The notes below the pieces were generated by a model. That model had not been told where the DNA came from. It did no database searches and worked only from the letters and a program-made list of their open reading frames with translations. Source: Cladopsammia gracilis (lineage: Eukaryota > Cnidaria > Anthozoa > Scleractinia > Dendrophylliidae). From it: a DNA stretch of 64,000 nt. Of this stretch, positions 1 to 10,179 are shown piece after piece; position 1 is the stretch's first letter; every line of letters begins with the position of its first letter. Where the stretch lies: positions 953,501-1,017,500 of the forward strand of contig JAJGOT010000089.1 of assembly GCA_022457155.1 (NCBI GenBank), written 5' to 3'. Made by a program: the position numbers and the translations under genes.

Positions 1-450
1 GGACATATCAGCATTTTAGGCGCTCTGGGCGCTCTGTGCTTTAATCTGCTACAGATATTGCAACAAGCCCCAGTCTTCGACTTTGGTCTTGTGTGTGATC
101 GCCATAGTTTTAGTATTCCATTTACTCGACCTATACAAATGTTCTTCTAGCCACGATGGCAGTTTTTGAATTGATAAAGACCTGCATGGCACAGAGAGCT
201 GAAATGTAATTTTGGGCATAGTCACGTCACAAATCACGTAACTACAGATTTAAATTTTTTAATCAGCTTTAACTACCAAGAGTGCCAAATATATAAAAAT
301 TCAAAAACCATTCCAAATTTCATTTTGTAAAATATTGAAAAACAAATGGTGCTGTACAAAAGTACTTCCGAAGAGGTTTCATTTGAATGGTCACACCATG
401 GGATTTCGTCCACGGACTCGATAGTTAGAACTACACTACATGTCTCCATA
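1..450. other. Non-coding left edge with one dispersed repeat monomer
   Basis: No supported exon. Positions about 335-440 hold one monomer of the dispersed repeat with the core TTTCATTTGAATGGTCACAC, which also forms arrays at 3240-3660 and 58740-59060 (the latter on the other strand). The rest is AT-rich sequence I cannot assign. Confidence 0.5.
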
Positions 451-472
451 ATTGGCTCAGGGAGTCAAAGGG

Positions 473-828
473 TTACAGCCATGCTCCGTCACGCGTGACC
501 AGTATTTTTGAAAATTGAATGGAGTTTTCAAGATTACGCGTCGGTTTTGAAAATTCATTCCGAGATTCGGAATTCCCGTGACAATTTTACCACATTTTCG
601 GAAACAAAGAGCAACAAAATATCGTTTTGTTTGAAATGTTACATATCCGAACAATGTTAGGTTTTTTATGCCTGTAGCGAAGTTATTTTCCGTTAATTCG
701 TGACTTTCAAAGTGTTTTCCACAGAGATCTTCAAGGTTTCATTCAAATCTCGGACGTTACAAAGAAATATTCAAATGTTCATTTCATTCTCTAGATTACT
801 GGTCACGCGTGACGGAGCATGGCTGTAA
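473..828. mobile_element. Inverted-repeat element, about 356 bp
   Basis: Ends are near-perfect inverted repeats: TTACAGCCATGCTCCGTCAC at the left and its complement at 809-828, each continuing through the palindrome TCACGCGTGA. There is no internal ORF. This is a MITE-like, non-autonomous element. Confidence 0.75.
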
Positions 829-1050
829 GGCGTAGCATATTTCATGACTCAAAGGTCACATAGTTATCTTGGCTTTAAAGTTTTTCAGATGCAAAAGATC
901 CTGGGAAGGTTTAATTGCTTTGAGACGGTAAGCTCACTGGGCCTCCCTGTTCCTAAATGCTATATATATCTTTCTTTATCATTATTAACAAACATCAGTA
1001 ATTGCTTTGAAATAAATAATCAAAATCTATACTTTTTAGTCGCCGTGCAG

Positions 1051-4000
1051 TAGTTGGCCTTGTAAGAGGAATGGCAAGTGCGTGCCACTGTACCAGGAAA
1101 AAAGCTATAGGTGCGTCTGTAAAGATGGATTCACGGGAAACAACTGCAAAACAGGTAAGGAACTTTTTGTCCTAGCAATTCTCGGTTTGCACATAACTTC
1201 ACAAAAATTAAAAAATCTAAACTATATATCCTACAAAGCTGTTTCTAACATGGTATGAGGATACCAGTGTTACAATCCTTCACAAACTAAATGTTCAGGT
1301 TTAACGATGTTTTGCTTCCGATTTGTAAAGGTTTTAATGTGTCACGCAATTCGTCACGCTGTTTCAGATATAAGCCGTGAAAATAAACAAAATTAAACCT
1401 GTTGGATGTTATTTTTGCAGTATAGTTGCTTATAAGCCGATTTAATGGTTCTTATAGTGAATCCAAACTTTTGTGATGAGATTTTTGGCGTAATTAGGAC
1501 TTTAAAGTTTTTGCCGTCATGTCGGTGTCCCTAAGTGGGACACCAAGATGGCCGCTCGTTTCCCTATAACTCATGCCCTTGAATGAAATGCTCTTGCGCT
1601 TCACAATTTGGCCTAGGTATGTAATAACAAACAATAATCGATATGAGCGATTTTTTCAAGACACACGGGAAAAATTTGAAACACTTGGCCATTTTTTTCA
1701 AGTTTCCAATTCACTGATTTCCATCCAGGCCATCCGCAGCTTATTTATAGTTTCACTGCACTAGTATAATAAAAATTACCTAAACTGTGGCATTATGTTT
1801 AGGTTTCCATTTATGTCTTTTTGGCTTTTAAAATTGATGCAAAAAATGCCGACACTGCCCCTTTAATTGTTTTGGTTATTTCCTTTTTCAGATATTAATG
1901 AATGTGACAGCAATCCCTGTTTGAACAACGGAACATGTGCCGACGGCGTCAATGGATTCAATTGCAGTTGCCTACCAGGATATATCGGCTCTCTTTGTCA
2001 AACAGGTTAGAAAACGTACAGTGATGACGAAAACAAAACTAGTGCGGCGATATGCTAATTGTTATGAGGGCAATAATGTTTCTAGAATACTTGTTCTGCC
2101 TTCGTGAGTAAGCGGAACTGATCAAAAAGGAGAGTATTTAGGTATCTTGTGCGTATAAAAACGCCTACACCTGGCGGCGAAACAATAGCTGATAATTATC
2201 CTTGGAGGTAGTGTCCATACTCGAAAATCTTTCTACATGGGGCAAAACCCAAAACAAATCAACAAACAAAACGAACACATGCTTCTAAAGGCACTCAAGT
2301 CACCTAAACTAGAGAAAGTAATTAATTTGATATAATAGAGCAATTGAGTATCGAAAGTAATCACACAATTGCTTTGGTTTTGCATTACTACGCTTTGTGA
2401 TTGGCTAAAAAATCTCGCGCCACTTTTTCGACCAATCAGAAGTAAAACCAAAACCAATCGCGACTTGCTCGCACGCGTTTTCCCGCGCTTGGCGCCGCCG
2501 ACATGTAATTGCTTCGAGCTCTGATTGGTTCATTGGATTGTTTACGACTGCTGTGATTGGTCAGAGTAATTACTTTGGCTTTGGTTTTGCGACACTCGAT
2601 TCAGTGAAAACCGCTCTACTCCTGGTGGTTTCATGCAAAGGAAACCAGGTTTAGCTCCGGTCGAATTGGACACCTGTAGCTCGTGTGCGACGTTACGTAC
2701 CTTTACCTTTGTTATATATTGCAGCTTTCTCGATGGTCTCTGCTATACTCGCAGACAATGAATACTACCAAAGTCACCTTCATCAGTTCCTTGTGCCTGC
2801 TGTTGGAAATGAGTGGTTGCTGTGTTACCGCGCTACCACACACGGTTGGACAGTCAGTAGCTTCCACAGCAGGTGCGATGGGAGATATCACACAGTAACC
2901 ATCGTAAAGGTTGGAGATTACGTGTTCGGAGGCTACACGGATATCCCCTGGAGTAAGTAGCTGCACGGATATCTCCTGGGGTAAATAGCTACACGGATAT
3001 CCCCTGGGGTGAATAGCTACACGGATATCTCCTGGGGTAAATAGCTACACGGATATCCCCTGGGGTAAATAGCTACACGGATAACCTTTGGAATAAATAG
3101 CTACACGGATGTCCCCTGGGGTAAATAGCTACACGGATATCCCCTGCGCCGGGTTAATGTTTACTTTTAATGATTGAACATTACTGTAAGCATTCGCGTA
3201 TGCGTGTCCATTTCTTTTTCTTCTCTTTCACTCTGAGTGCCAAGAACTTTCATTTGAATGGTCACTTTGTGGGATCCAGACTCAAAATTTAGAACAACCT
3301 TGTACAGCATTACAAAAAGCACAACTGGAAAGTCTCAATAGCTTTCATTTGAATGATTACACTTCAGGGTTTTATCCACACACTCAAAAGTTAGAACCAC
3401 TTTGTACAGCATAATAAACAGCATCACAGGAAAGAACTGCTCCATAGCTTTCATTTGAATGGTCACACTTTAGGATTTCATCCACAGACTCAAGAGTTAG
3501 AACCACCTTGTACCGCATAATAAACAGCACCACAAGAAAGTACTGCTCAGTAGCTTTCATTTGAATGATCACACTTTAGGATTTCATCCAGAGACTCAAA
3601 AGTTAGAACCATCTTGTACAGCATAATAAACAGCACCACAGGAAAGAACTGCTCAATAGCTTTCTGATATTTGGCAACTTACACTGGTGGATTTCGTCCG
3701 TAGGTACTACTACTTGGAAAAGAGAATTACAGTTAAAAAATCGCAATGAAATTTCTAGCGGAACGGGCAAAAACACTGCTTGTATCTTAATCATTTTGAT
3801 TTTTCTTTTTTTAGGGTCAAGTGCTTCTGCAACGTATGTTTCCACGTCCAAAGCGTTCATATTTTCACTACGCAATAAAGAAGGGCTTAACCCATTCAAG
3901 AGCATTGTGAGTAAATGGGCCGCTGCATATGCAATTACGAGGTACAAGGGTTTTGGTCCAACATTTGGTGCGGGTTACGACATCCGTCTTGCTAATAATG

Positions 4001-4143
4001 CAAACAATAACAATAACTCTCGCGCAAATTTTGGTTATAATAAATACTACCCTGTTCCAAGTGGAACACAAAACCGACAAACACTCCTGGCTGGATCCTT
4101 CTACTTCAAACCGGATGACTGGGAGGTATTTTATCTATCCTAA
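1051..4143 (+). CDS. EGF-EGF-TLDc domain protein (3' part of gene)
   Basis: Exons 1051-1154, 1892-2005, 2725-2952 and 3815-4143 (stop TAA 4141-4143). All have AG acceptors and GT donors, and every junction is phase 1. Exon one is an EGF module (WPCKRNGKC, then [12 protein letters not shown]); its first cysteine must lie in an upstream exon. Exon two is a calcium-binding-type EGF module ([10 protein letters not shown], six cysteines). The last two exons form one TLDc domain, with [24 protein letters not shown], then [12 protein letters not shown] and a C-terminal WEVFY. EGF modules imply an extracellular protein; TLDc is a beta-sandwich domain of uncertain molecular role, so function here is not known. 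The 5' end, signal peptide and start codon are not visible and probably lie left of the window. A repeat element begins only about 33 bp after the stop codon. Confidence 0.85.
1176..1560 (+). mobile_element. Truncated copy of the TTCTTGGCTTGCAC inverted-repeat family
   Basis: Lies in the intron after the first EGF exon. It shares long stretches (for example around TTTGCTTCCGATTTGTAAAG) with the reverse strand of 30540-30760, part of the full element at 29886-30759. The right end is not clear. Confidence 0.5.
1670..1868 (-). mobile_element. Partial copy of the AAAGGGGCAGTGTC family
   Basis: Ends in GACACTGCCCCTTTAA and contains the family's internal segment on the minus strand (CCATCCAGGCCATCCGCAGC). 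Better copies are at 19943-20336 and 27640-27983. It lies just before the second EGF exon. Confidence 0.5.
2336..2619 (-). mobile_element. CCAAT/E2F-bearing MITE, copy 1
   Basis: Inverted copy of the family best seen at 35690-35964. Ends TAGAGCAATTGAGTATCG and GAAAACCGCTCTA. Contains several ATTGG/CCAAT boxes and TTTTCCCGCGC. Located in the intron before the first TLDc exon. Confidence 0.8.
2933..3149 (+). repeat. 28-bp minisatellite grown from an exon end and its splice donor
   Basis: About 7.8 units of 28 bp (core CTACACGGATATCCCCTGG plus GGTAAATAG). The first unit, 2933-2960, is the last 20 coding bases of the TLDc exon plus its GTAAGTAG donor. The other units, at 2961, 2989, 3017, 3045, 3073, 3101 and 3129, are degenerate copies lying in the intron. 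Most keep a GTAAAT donor-like motif. Confidence 0.9.
3240..3660 (-). repeat. Tandem array of about 105-bp monomers
   Basis: Four degenerate monomers, each starting near TTTCATTTGAATG (3248, 3346, 3452, 3557) and containing CAGACTCAAAAGTTAGAACC. Same family as 335-440, about 34840-35040, and the 88-bp array 58740-59060. It ends about 150 bp before the last TLDc exon. Confidence 0.8.
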
Positions 4144-4176
4144 CTGCCCTTTTGCTGAAAGCCAGTGATGTTTCAA

Positions 4177-4737
4177 GAGGGTCTCAATGGGGTGGTGGCT
4201 TTTACTGTTAACGGCTAAAATTGTGGCCTTTTTACGGATAACGGTTAATTTCTTCTCGTTACGGTTAACAGAAATCTAAAAAATTAATTTCCATTGTTTT
4301 AAAAAAGTTAAAAATTAATTTATATTTTAAAAAGTCAAAAGCTAATTCCACTGTTGCAAAACACATTTAAGACATATTAGGACCATTCTGGGACAACATA
4401 CAAACTCACATAACAACATAACTGTAGCGACGAATTCACTCTTGTTTACAGACCTTTATTTCCAATACTGCAAGGACGGCTACAATCTTGAATCGTGCCA
4501 ATACACGAAGACAGTGTTCCAAACAATACAGTCGTCAATGGGTTGAAACCGATCAACTTTGGTCGTTACTTCGAGTGAATGCCCAAGCCGCAAACACTCG
4601 CTAAAACATATCAAGCAAGCAAGCTAAACACAAGGTCACATTTTTTATGCCTAACAGCTAAATTTTTTCAATTTTTACGCCTAATGACTACATTTTGGGC
4701 CGTTTTACAGCTAACGGTCAACTCCATTGAGACCCTC
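4177..4737. mobile_element. GAGGGTSTCAATGG-family element, about 560 bp
   Basis: Inverted ends GAGGGTCTCAATGGGGT and ACTCCATTGAGACCCTC, with TTTCAA on both sides (4171-4176 and 4740-4745, two extra bases on the right). No coding sequence seen. Related to the 2.2-kb element at 26907-29088. Inserted right after the TLDc stop codon. Confidence 0.75.
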
Positions 4738-4799
4738 AGTTTCAAGTTATCTACCATGCTACCATAAATTTGCTCAAACTGCAATCTCTTTTCGCCGAT

Positions 4800-5330
4800 G
4801 TTTTATTCATTTTTAAGAACTATTATTATATGGCAGTAAAAAACGTCTGGATGGCCAGTGTGAAATATAAAATACATTTTAAGTAACTAGCTAGCTTCTC
4901 TGCCTTTAACATCGCCAACAGATCGGCAGTTCAGCTAAACCACATTTATCTTAACGCAACTGCAGAATGTATAGTTCGATAAATAACATGCATTGTACAG
5001 GAGAGTTTGTTCTACTTTCCGAGATCGATATCTCGGCTTAACTGAATCTATTTTACTTAGTTATACTTCTTTACCGCAAATGCAGACTGTATAATCATGG
5101 TATAATCTGATATAAAACATGTCATATAGATGGTCATGTTCTCCTATAGCAGTAATAAACGGCAAAGATTTTCAAAGATCGGTAACTCAGCTAAACTGCA
5201 TATATTCAGTAAGCTAGTTAATCCAGTCAAAACATTTTATAGATGGATGTCATCAGTCAATTTGCCATATATGTAATGTCATACATGTAATTTAATTCAT
5301 GTAAACGTATCATTTAAAAGGAATATCGAT
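4800..5330 (+). repeat. Satellite-like tandem duplication, left block
   Basis: Diverged repeats of about 100-155 bp marked by GATCGGTAACTCAGCTAAAC-like segments (about 4920, 5024, 5178), followed by a polymorphic YTTA..GCAGAATGTATA segment. The same units resume at 6340-7010 beyond the trinucleotide tract. The stretch ATGTAATTTAATTCATGTAA occurs in both blocks. Confidence 0.65.
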
Positions 5331-5341
5331 AACTCCAACAA

Positions 5342-5618
5342 TAGAGTGGTTTTCAATTGAAACCCAAAACAAAGTTATCACTGACCAATCACAACAGACG
5401 CAGACAATCCAACGAACCAATCAGAACTCGAAGTAAATACACGTAGCCGCGGGCAAGCGCGCGAAAACGCGTGCGAGCACTGAAGTCACGATTGGTTTTG
5501 GTTTTACTTCTGATTGGTTGAAAAAGTAGAGCGAGATTCTTTAGCCAATCACAATGCGTAGCAAGACAATGCAAAACCAAAGCAAATTGCTTTCGACACT
5601 CAATTGAAAACCGTTCTA
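5342..5618 (+). mobile_element. CCAAT/E2F-bearing MITE, copy 2
   Basis: Ends TAGAGTGGTTTTCAATTGA and TCAATTGAAAACCGTTCTA. Has five CCAAT/ATTGG boxes and a GCGCGCGAAAAC variant of the E2F-like site. It sits inside the duplicated block, because the same flank precedes copy 3 at 7382. Confidence 0.85.
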
Positions 5619-5948
5619 TAAGAGTACCTTTAACAGTTTTTATTTAAAAGATCGTGTTGGTAAGGGATATTGGTCAAAAATTCAAATCGATCAGCCACCA
5701 CCATAACTGAGTCGAACTGATTTGATCCCAGATAGAAGGACTTCAAGTAATCTGATGTACTACGTAGTCTGATATTTCCATCTACATGGTTTGTGGAAAG
5801 TAAAGGGGCCGTTTATCCCTTGTAAAAAGTATATAGACCTAAGTATGTTTTATGCGTTTTTAGGAGCTAAATTTATTATATGGCAGTGAAACCTTCTGGA
5901 CGACCAGAAACAGATAATACATAAGTTGTGCGAGAGTAGAGTAGTCAG

Positions 5949-5970
5949 CAGTAGTAGTAGTAGTAGTAGT

Positions 5971-6006
<36 letters not shown>

Positions 6007-6290
6007 GGTAGCAGTAGCAGTAGCAGTAGCAGTAGCAGCAGCAGTAGCAGCAGCAGTAGCAGTAGCAGTAGTAGTAGGTAGTAGTAGTAGTAGTAGCAGT
6101 AGTAGTAGTAGTAGTAGTAGTAGTAGCAGTAGCAGTAGCAGTAGCAGTAGTAGTAGCAGTAGCAGTAGCAGTAGCAGTAGCAGTAGCAGTAGCAGTAGCA
6201 GTAGCAGTAGCAGTAGCAGTAGCAGTAGCAGTAGCAGTAGCGGTAGCGGCTGCGGTAGTGGTAGCAGTAGCAGCAGTAGCAGTAGTAATG
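5949..6290 (+). repeat. AGT/AGC trinucleotide microsatellite, about 340 bp, followed by a G tract
   Basis: Nearly pure AGT and AGC triplets, open in several frames on both strands (poly-Ser, poly-Val/Ala or poly-Thr/Ala by frame). A run of about 14 G follows at 6302-6315. Those open frames are a property of the repeat and not evidence for a gene. Confidence 0.95.
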
Positions 6291-6339
6291 GGCAGGTGGG
6301 AGGGGGGGGGGGGGGTTAAGAGGAAGAAGCCCAATTATA

Positions 6340-7015
6340 AATGCTAGATTTTTCTGAAGTCATATCAGATGAGCGTTTGGGACTTCTATGAACTCGGAAA
6401 TTAATTCGTGCACTAACAAGACCTCCCAAGTTTTATGGTTAGTTTACTTAAACTTCCTTCAAGCGAAAAAAAAGCCACCGGCGTGGCTCAGGTGAACTTT
6501 ATATGTTTGGAGATCGATATCTCAGCTCAACTGAGTTTGTTTTACTTAGTTATTCTCCACAAAGTATAATCCGATATAAACAGTTCATAGATAGCTTGTT
6601 GTGCTTCAATAGCAGTAAAAATGACAACAGTGTATAAAGATTTGTAGGTTAGGTAAACCGCATTTGTTTTAGTTAGTTAGACTTCTGCACCTTAACACCA
6701 AGGCAGAATATATAATCCGATATTAAATATTTCATAGATGGGCATGTTCTACTCTAGCAGTAGTAAAACGGCAACGGAGTACAAAGATCGGTAGCTCAGC
6801 TAAACCGCACTTGTTTTAGTTGGACCAGTCTACCTTATCACCAATGCTGTGTACTATTATCCGATATTAAACATTAATTAGATGAGCATGTTCTATTCTA
6901 CCAGTAGTTACACGAAAATAATGTACAGAGATCGGTAGCTCAGCTAAAATGCGTTTATGAAGTAAGCTAGTTAATCCAGTATAAAACATTTTATAGATAG
7001 ATGTTATCAGTCAAT
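6340..7015 (+). repeat. Satellite-like tandem duplication, right block
   Basis: Continues the family of 4800-5330, with monomer marks at about 6512, 6641, 6786 and 6929 (GATCGGTAGCTCAGCTAAA). The units are diverged. Confidence 0.65.
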
Positions 7016-7019
7016 ATTA

Positions 7020-7315
7020 TGCATAATAAAGAAATAAAAAACGCGCCGAGTGTATTGTTGAGTTGTATAAGCACGCGGGAAATTTTGAGAACACGAAAGA
7101 AGTGCACTTCTTCTCGCACTTCTCTGGTGTTCTTAAAAGTTCCCAAGTACTTATATAACTCAACAATGCACAAGGAACAATTTTTTTTTATTTCTTTTAT
7201 AAAATAGAAACAGTTATATTTAACCCTACGTCACGCGCGTGCTTTATCGAGTTGAACTCGGTTTAACCAATCATAGCGCGCGCATTTCCTTAAGCATTTT
7301 TTAATACAAATAATG
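7020..7315. mobile_element. Inverted-repeat element of the AAAGAAATAAAAAACGC family, copy 1
   Basis: Contains an imperfect palindrome around GTGCACTTCTTCTCGCACTT, flanked by complementary AAAGAAATAAAAAACGC and TTTTATTTCTTT ends. It interrupts the duplicated flank: the sequence before and after it matches the continuous stretch at 5250-5300. A second copy is at 54375-54715. Confidence 0.7.
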
Positions 7316-7381
7316 TTATACCATATGTAATTTAATTCATGTCAACGTATCATTTAAAAGGAATATCGATAACTCCAACAA

Positions 7382-7662
7382 TAGAGTGGTTTTTAATTGA
7401 CTGTCGTAATACAAGAACCAAAGTAATTGCTCTGGCCAATCACAGCAGACGTAGACATTCCAATGAACCAATCAGAACTCAAAGCAAAAACATGTAGCCA
7501 GCACCAAGCGCGGGAAAACGCGTGCGAACAAGACACAATTGGTTGTGGTTTTTCTTCTGATTGGTTGAAAAAGTGGCGCGAGATTTCGTAGCCAATTCAC
7601 GAGCCGTAGCAATCGCAAAGCAATCGCGAAATTACTTTCGACACTCAATTGAAAACTGTCCT
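7382..7662 (+). mobile_element. CCAAT/E2F-bearing MITE, copy 3
   Basis: Ends TAGAGTGGTTTTTAATTGA and TCAATTGAAAACTGTCCTA. Carries GCGCGGGAAAACGCG and CCAAT boxes. It shares about 50 bp of upstream flank with copy 2, so it was copied as part of the local duplication. Confidence 0.85.
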
Positions 7663-7984
7663 AGCTGACAATTTCAGGAACTGCAAAACGTAATATCCAG
7701 TGATCTTGAGTTGCATGCAGTCAATGGAAAGAAAGGAGACTGCTTCTAGTTTGAGCTAGAATGTTCGAGTTATCGAGAGGCCATGGACAGTTCCAATTTA
7801 TTTCTTTATTCTATAGTTGACTTGGTAGAGTTCTCTATAAAAATAAGCTATAAATACCTATAGTTTACTGTCATCACTTGAAAGAATGGCAGAAGTGTAT
7901 AAATGTCTTAAAGGCATCAAAATGGTGCATTATTTAAATATTTATGGTTTAAAGGGGCAATGTCACTTTAGTTTCACTTTGAAA

Positions 7985-8860
7985 AGACGAGGCACGGTGG
8001 TGTTATGGTTAGCGCTCGGTGGTTCAAGTCCTGGTCTCTGCCGTCGTGTTGTTTCCTTTGACAAGAAACTTTGCTCCACGTTGTCTCTCTCCACCCAGGT
8101 GTATAAATGGGTGCCAGAAACGCTCATAATACAGTGTCCGATTGTTCGAAAGCCGATTAACGCTAATCCTGGATTAAAAGTTAACCGAGGTTTTCATTTC
8201 TCTGTTTAAATGTTAAATGTTTTCAAAAGGTCATTTGTAGCTAGTAGCGAAGACTGATGGGAAGAAGACTTTGGAAACTGGATTCAAAATTGATGCTAAT
8301 CCTGGGTCAGCCTAACCGTGCTTTGAACAACCCGGCCTTGGAAGGTAATCTTGCGATTTACTGGCATTTCATTCAGGGGCCGGGGTTGTGCCTAAATCAT
8401 ACCGTCCAGAAGGACGTCGGACACCTTATTGAGACTTATATAACGTAATGTCGACAGTTAGAATTTTATTTTCAATAAATTTTTAAGTGTAGAAAAGAAA
8501 ATCTAAATTCCCCACTCAGGATGGAACCTGTGACCTCAGCTAGGCTCAGGCTTTTTTACATAGCCTACCGTACCACTGTACCACCCAGCTTCTTGGGTTG
8601 CTCAGTCCGGGCCGCTTAGTCCTAAATTTAACTATATAAACTGCTGACCCCAACGTCAACTGAAAGCCAACCAGTTACTCCGTTATATAAGTCTCAATAA
8701 GGTGTCCGACGTCCTTCTGGACGGTATGATTTGGGCTTGACCAGGGGCCGGGGGAGTACACGTAGTAATACTCTCAGTCGCTTCATGCTACGGATACCAG
8801 GTTATGCTCCAGCAGTTGGTAGCCACTGACTCGTGAAGACTTTATCTTTATGAAAAGCCA
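7985..8860 (+). mobile_element. tRNA-derived SINE interrupted by two later insertions
   Basis: The head (7985-8115) has a tRNA-like promoter: ATGGTTAGCGCTCGG, then GGTTCAAGTCC as B box, then the family body through CTCTCCACCCAGGTG. The body resumes at 8343-8384 and the tail at 8742-8860 (GTCGCTTCATGCTACGG), as shown by comparison with the intact SINE at 45549-45860. The gaps hold an element at about 8125-8342 and the tRNA-like TIR element at 8385-8741. Confidence 0.75.
8385..8741 (-). mobile_element. tRNA-like element with 60-bp inverted ends and 11-bp target duplication, copy 1
   Basis: Flanked by CAGGGGCCGGG at 8374-8384 and 8742-8752. Left end GTTGTGCCTAAATCATACCG; the right end is its near-complement, with homology through ACACCTTATTGAGACTTATA (about 8420-8439). 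On the minus strand the interior carries TGGTACAGTGG (A-box match) and GGTTCCATCC (B-box-like). No ORF. Confidence 0.8.
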
Positions 8861-8899
8861 GTTTTGTCAAGAGTTACTCTAGTTACTCTAGAATACTCT

Positions 8900-9245
8900 A
8901 CTCTAGCATTGGTTGTCTTTGGCTGTGGTACAATTGGTTGGCCAGGATGAAAATGGATTGCAAAAATTTTCTCAAGTACTTTCCGTGTATTTTGTTAAAA
9001 TCGCTTAAAACTGATTAAGGTTGTAATTTACTTCGAGTAATCACTTCATACTTTCATCTCCAAACAAATAATGAATAAATAATAAATAAATAAATAGGAA
9101 TTTCAGGGGAATCCACGAGGTAGCTTTTACTTCCATGCTCCATGTTCTAAGATCAATTTCATGTATAAGCAACGTTATTTTAGTTGATATTTAGTGCAGT
9201 TTTGATGAAAACACAACAAAATACATGTGACATTGCCCCTGAAGG
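8900..9245 (+). mobile_element. Partial AAAGGGGCAGTGTC-family copy plus short AT-rich tract
   Basis: Contains GGCCAGGATGAAAATGGATT and ends with TGTGACATTGCCCCTGAAG, as in the family copy at 19943-20336. A (TAAA)n-like tract at 9070-9098 lies inside. Confidence 0.5.
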
Positions 9246-9862
9246 GCACCCAAAAACAACGAGGAATTTGAAGCAAGTTCCTTAGAAGTTGTTTTAAACG
9301 CTAAACCATTAGATTTCTGAGTAGGGTGGGGTCGGAGGGGGTAGAGGTGTGGGATTGGGAGATTTTGTCTGTGCTCAATATTTTCCCCGTTACATGTGTT
9401 ACTGCAGGATTTCGCAGTCGCAGGATACTTTTTTCCCCAACAAGTTGGCTTGCAGGAAATATTTTTTTTCAAAACTACCCAACCCCACCTACCCCCCTTC
9501 AGAAATTGTTCGCCCAAAAGAGAAATGGTTTAAATTATATAACAATGATTAGTTAAGGTGATGATTGGTAATGATGATCGTCTCCCACGTCTTTCCAACA
9601 AAGGCGACTGGGGACGAGTCAGTAAGCCAACCTCGTTCCCTCTTTTGAAGGGAAAAGCCCTGGGAACGAGGTTGTCAGTAAGCGACCACCTCACGTAAAC
9701 CTCGGCTTTGGATTTTTGGTGGTTGCTTACCGTAAGTTCAACTGTACCTTGTTCAGACTGTAGTTCGGTCGCTGGTATTGTTGCATTAAAAATCCAAACT
9801 GATGTCTTCCAATCCAAACAAAACGAAACAACTCCCCGGGAAAAAAAAAGGGGGAGGGGGGG

Positions 9863-10178
9863 GGGGGGGGGGGGGGACTCCCATATAAAAATGAGGGGTG
9901 CTCGTCGGAAATTTAAAAAAAAAACACCCTAAAAGGTACCAGAATCTCGTTTGATGGGTGTGGCTCAAATGAATTTTTACCCCTAAGAGAGTACCGATTC
10001 TAAAACTACACATGTCATATTCTGTCACATTTTTTCAGCTCAATACCCTAAAAGGTACCGCGACAACTGTAACAGTGGTCATTTTCGATTGAAGTACCCT
10101 TAGCGGTACCAATCTATAAGTTTTGATCCCTAAAAGGTACGACGAGCACCCCGGTCATTTTTATATGGGAGTCCCCCT
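9863..10178 (+). mobile_element. CCTAAAAGGTAC-family element, full copy
   Basis: Ends GGGACTCCCATATAAAAATG and CATTTTTATATGGGAGTCCC. The interior has repeated CCCTAAAAGGTACC segments and GTGGTCATTTTYGATT. A G tract of about 20 bp abuts the left end. Other copies: 15468-15612, 16840-17158, 23757-24053, 39626-40430, 54787-55090. Confidence 0.8.
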
Positions 10179-10179
10179 T

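Noticed and set aside
889..927. Possible extra 39-nt exon upstream of the first EGF exon (AG acceptor, GTAAGC donor)
   Set aside because: It keeps phase but encodes no cysteine where the EGF module needs its first one, and one other frame has a stop. Splice-like sites alone are not enough.
5945..6334. Long ORFs of poly-Thr/Ala and poly-Ser on both strands
   Set aside because: They are frame readings of the AGY microsatellite, open on both strands, with no flanking coding sequence.
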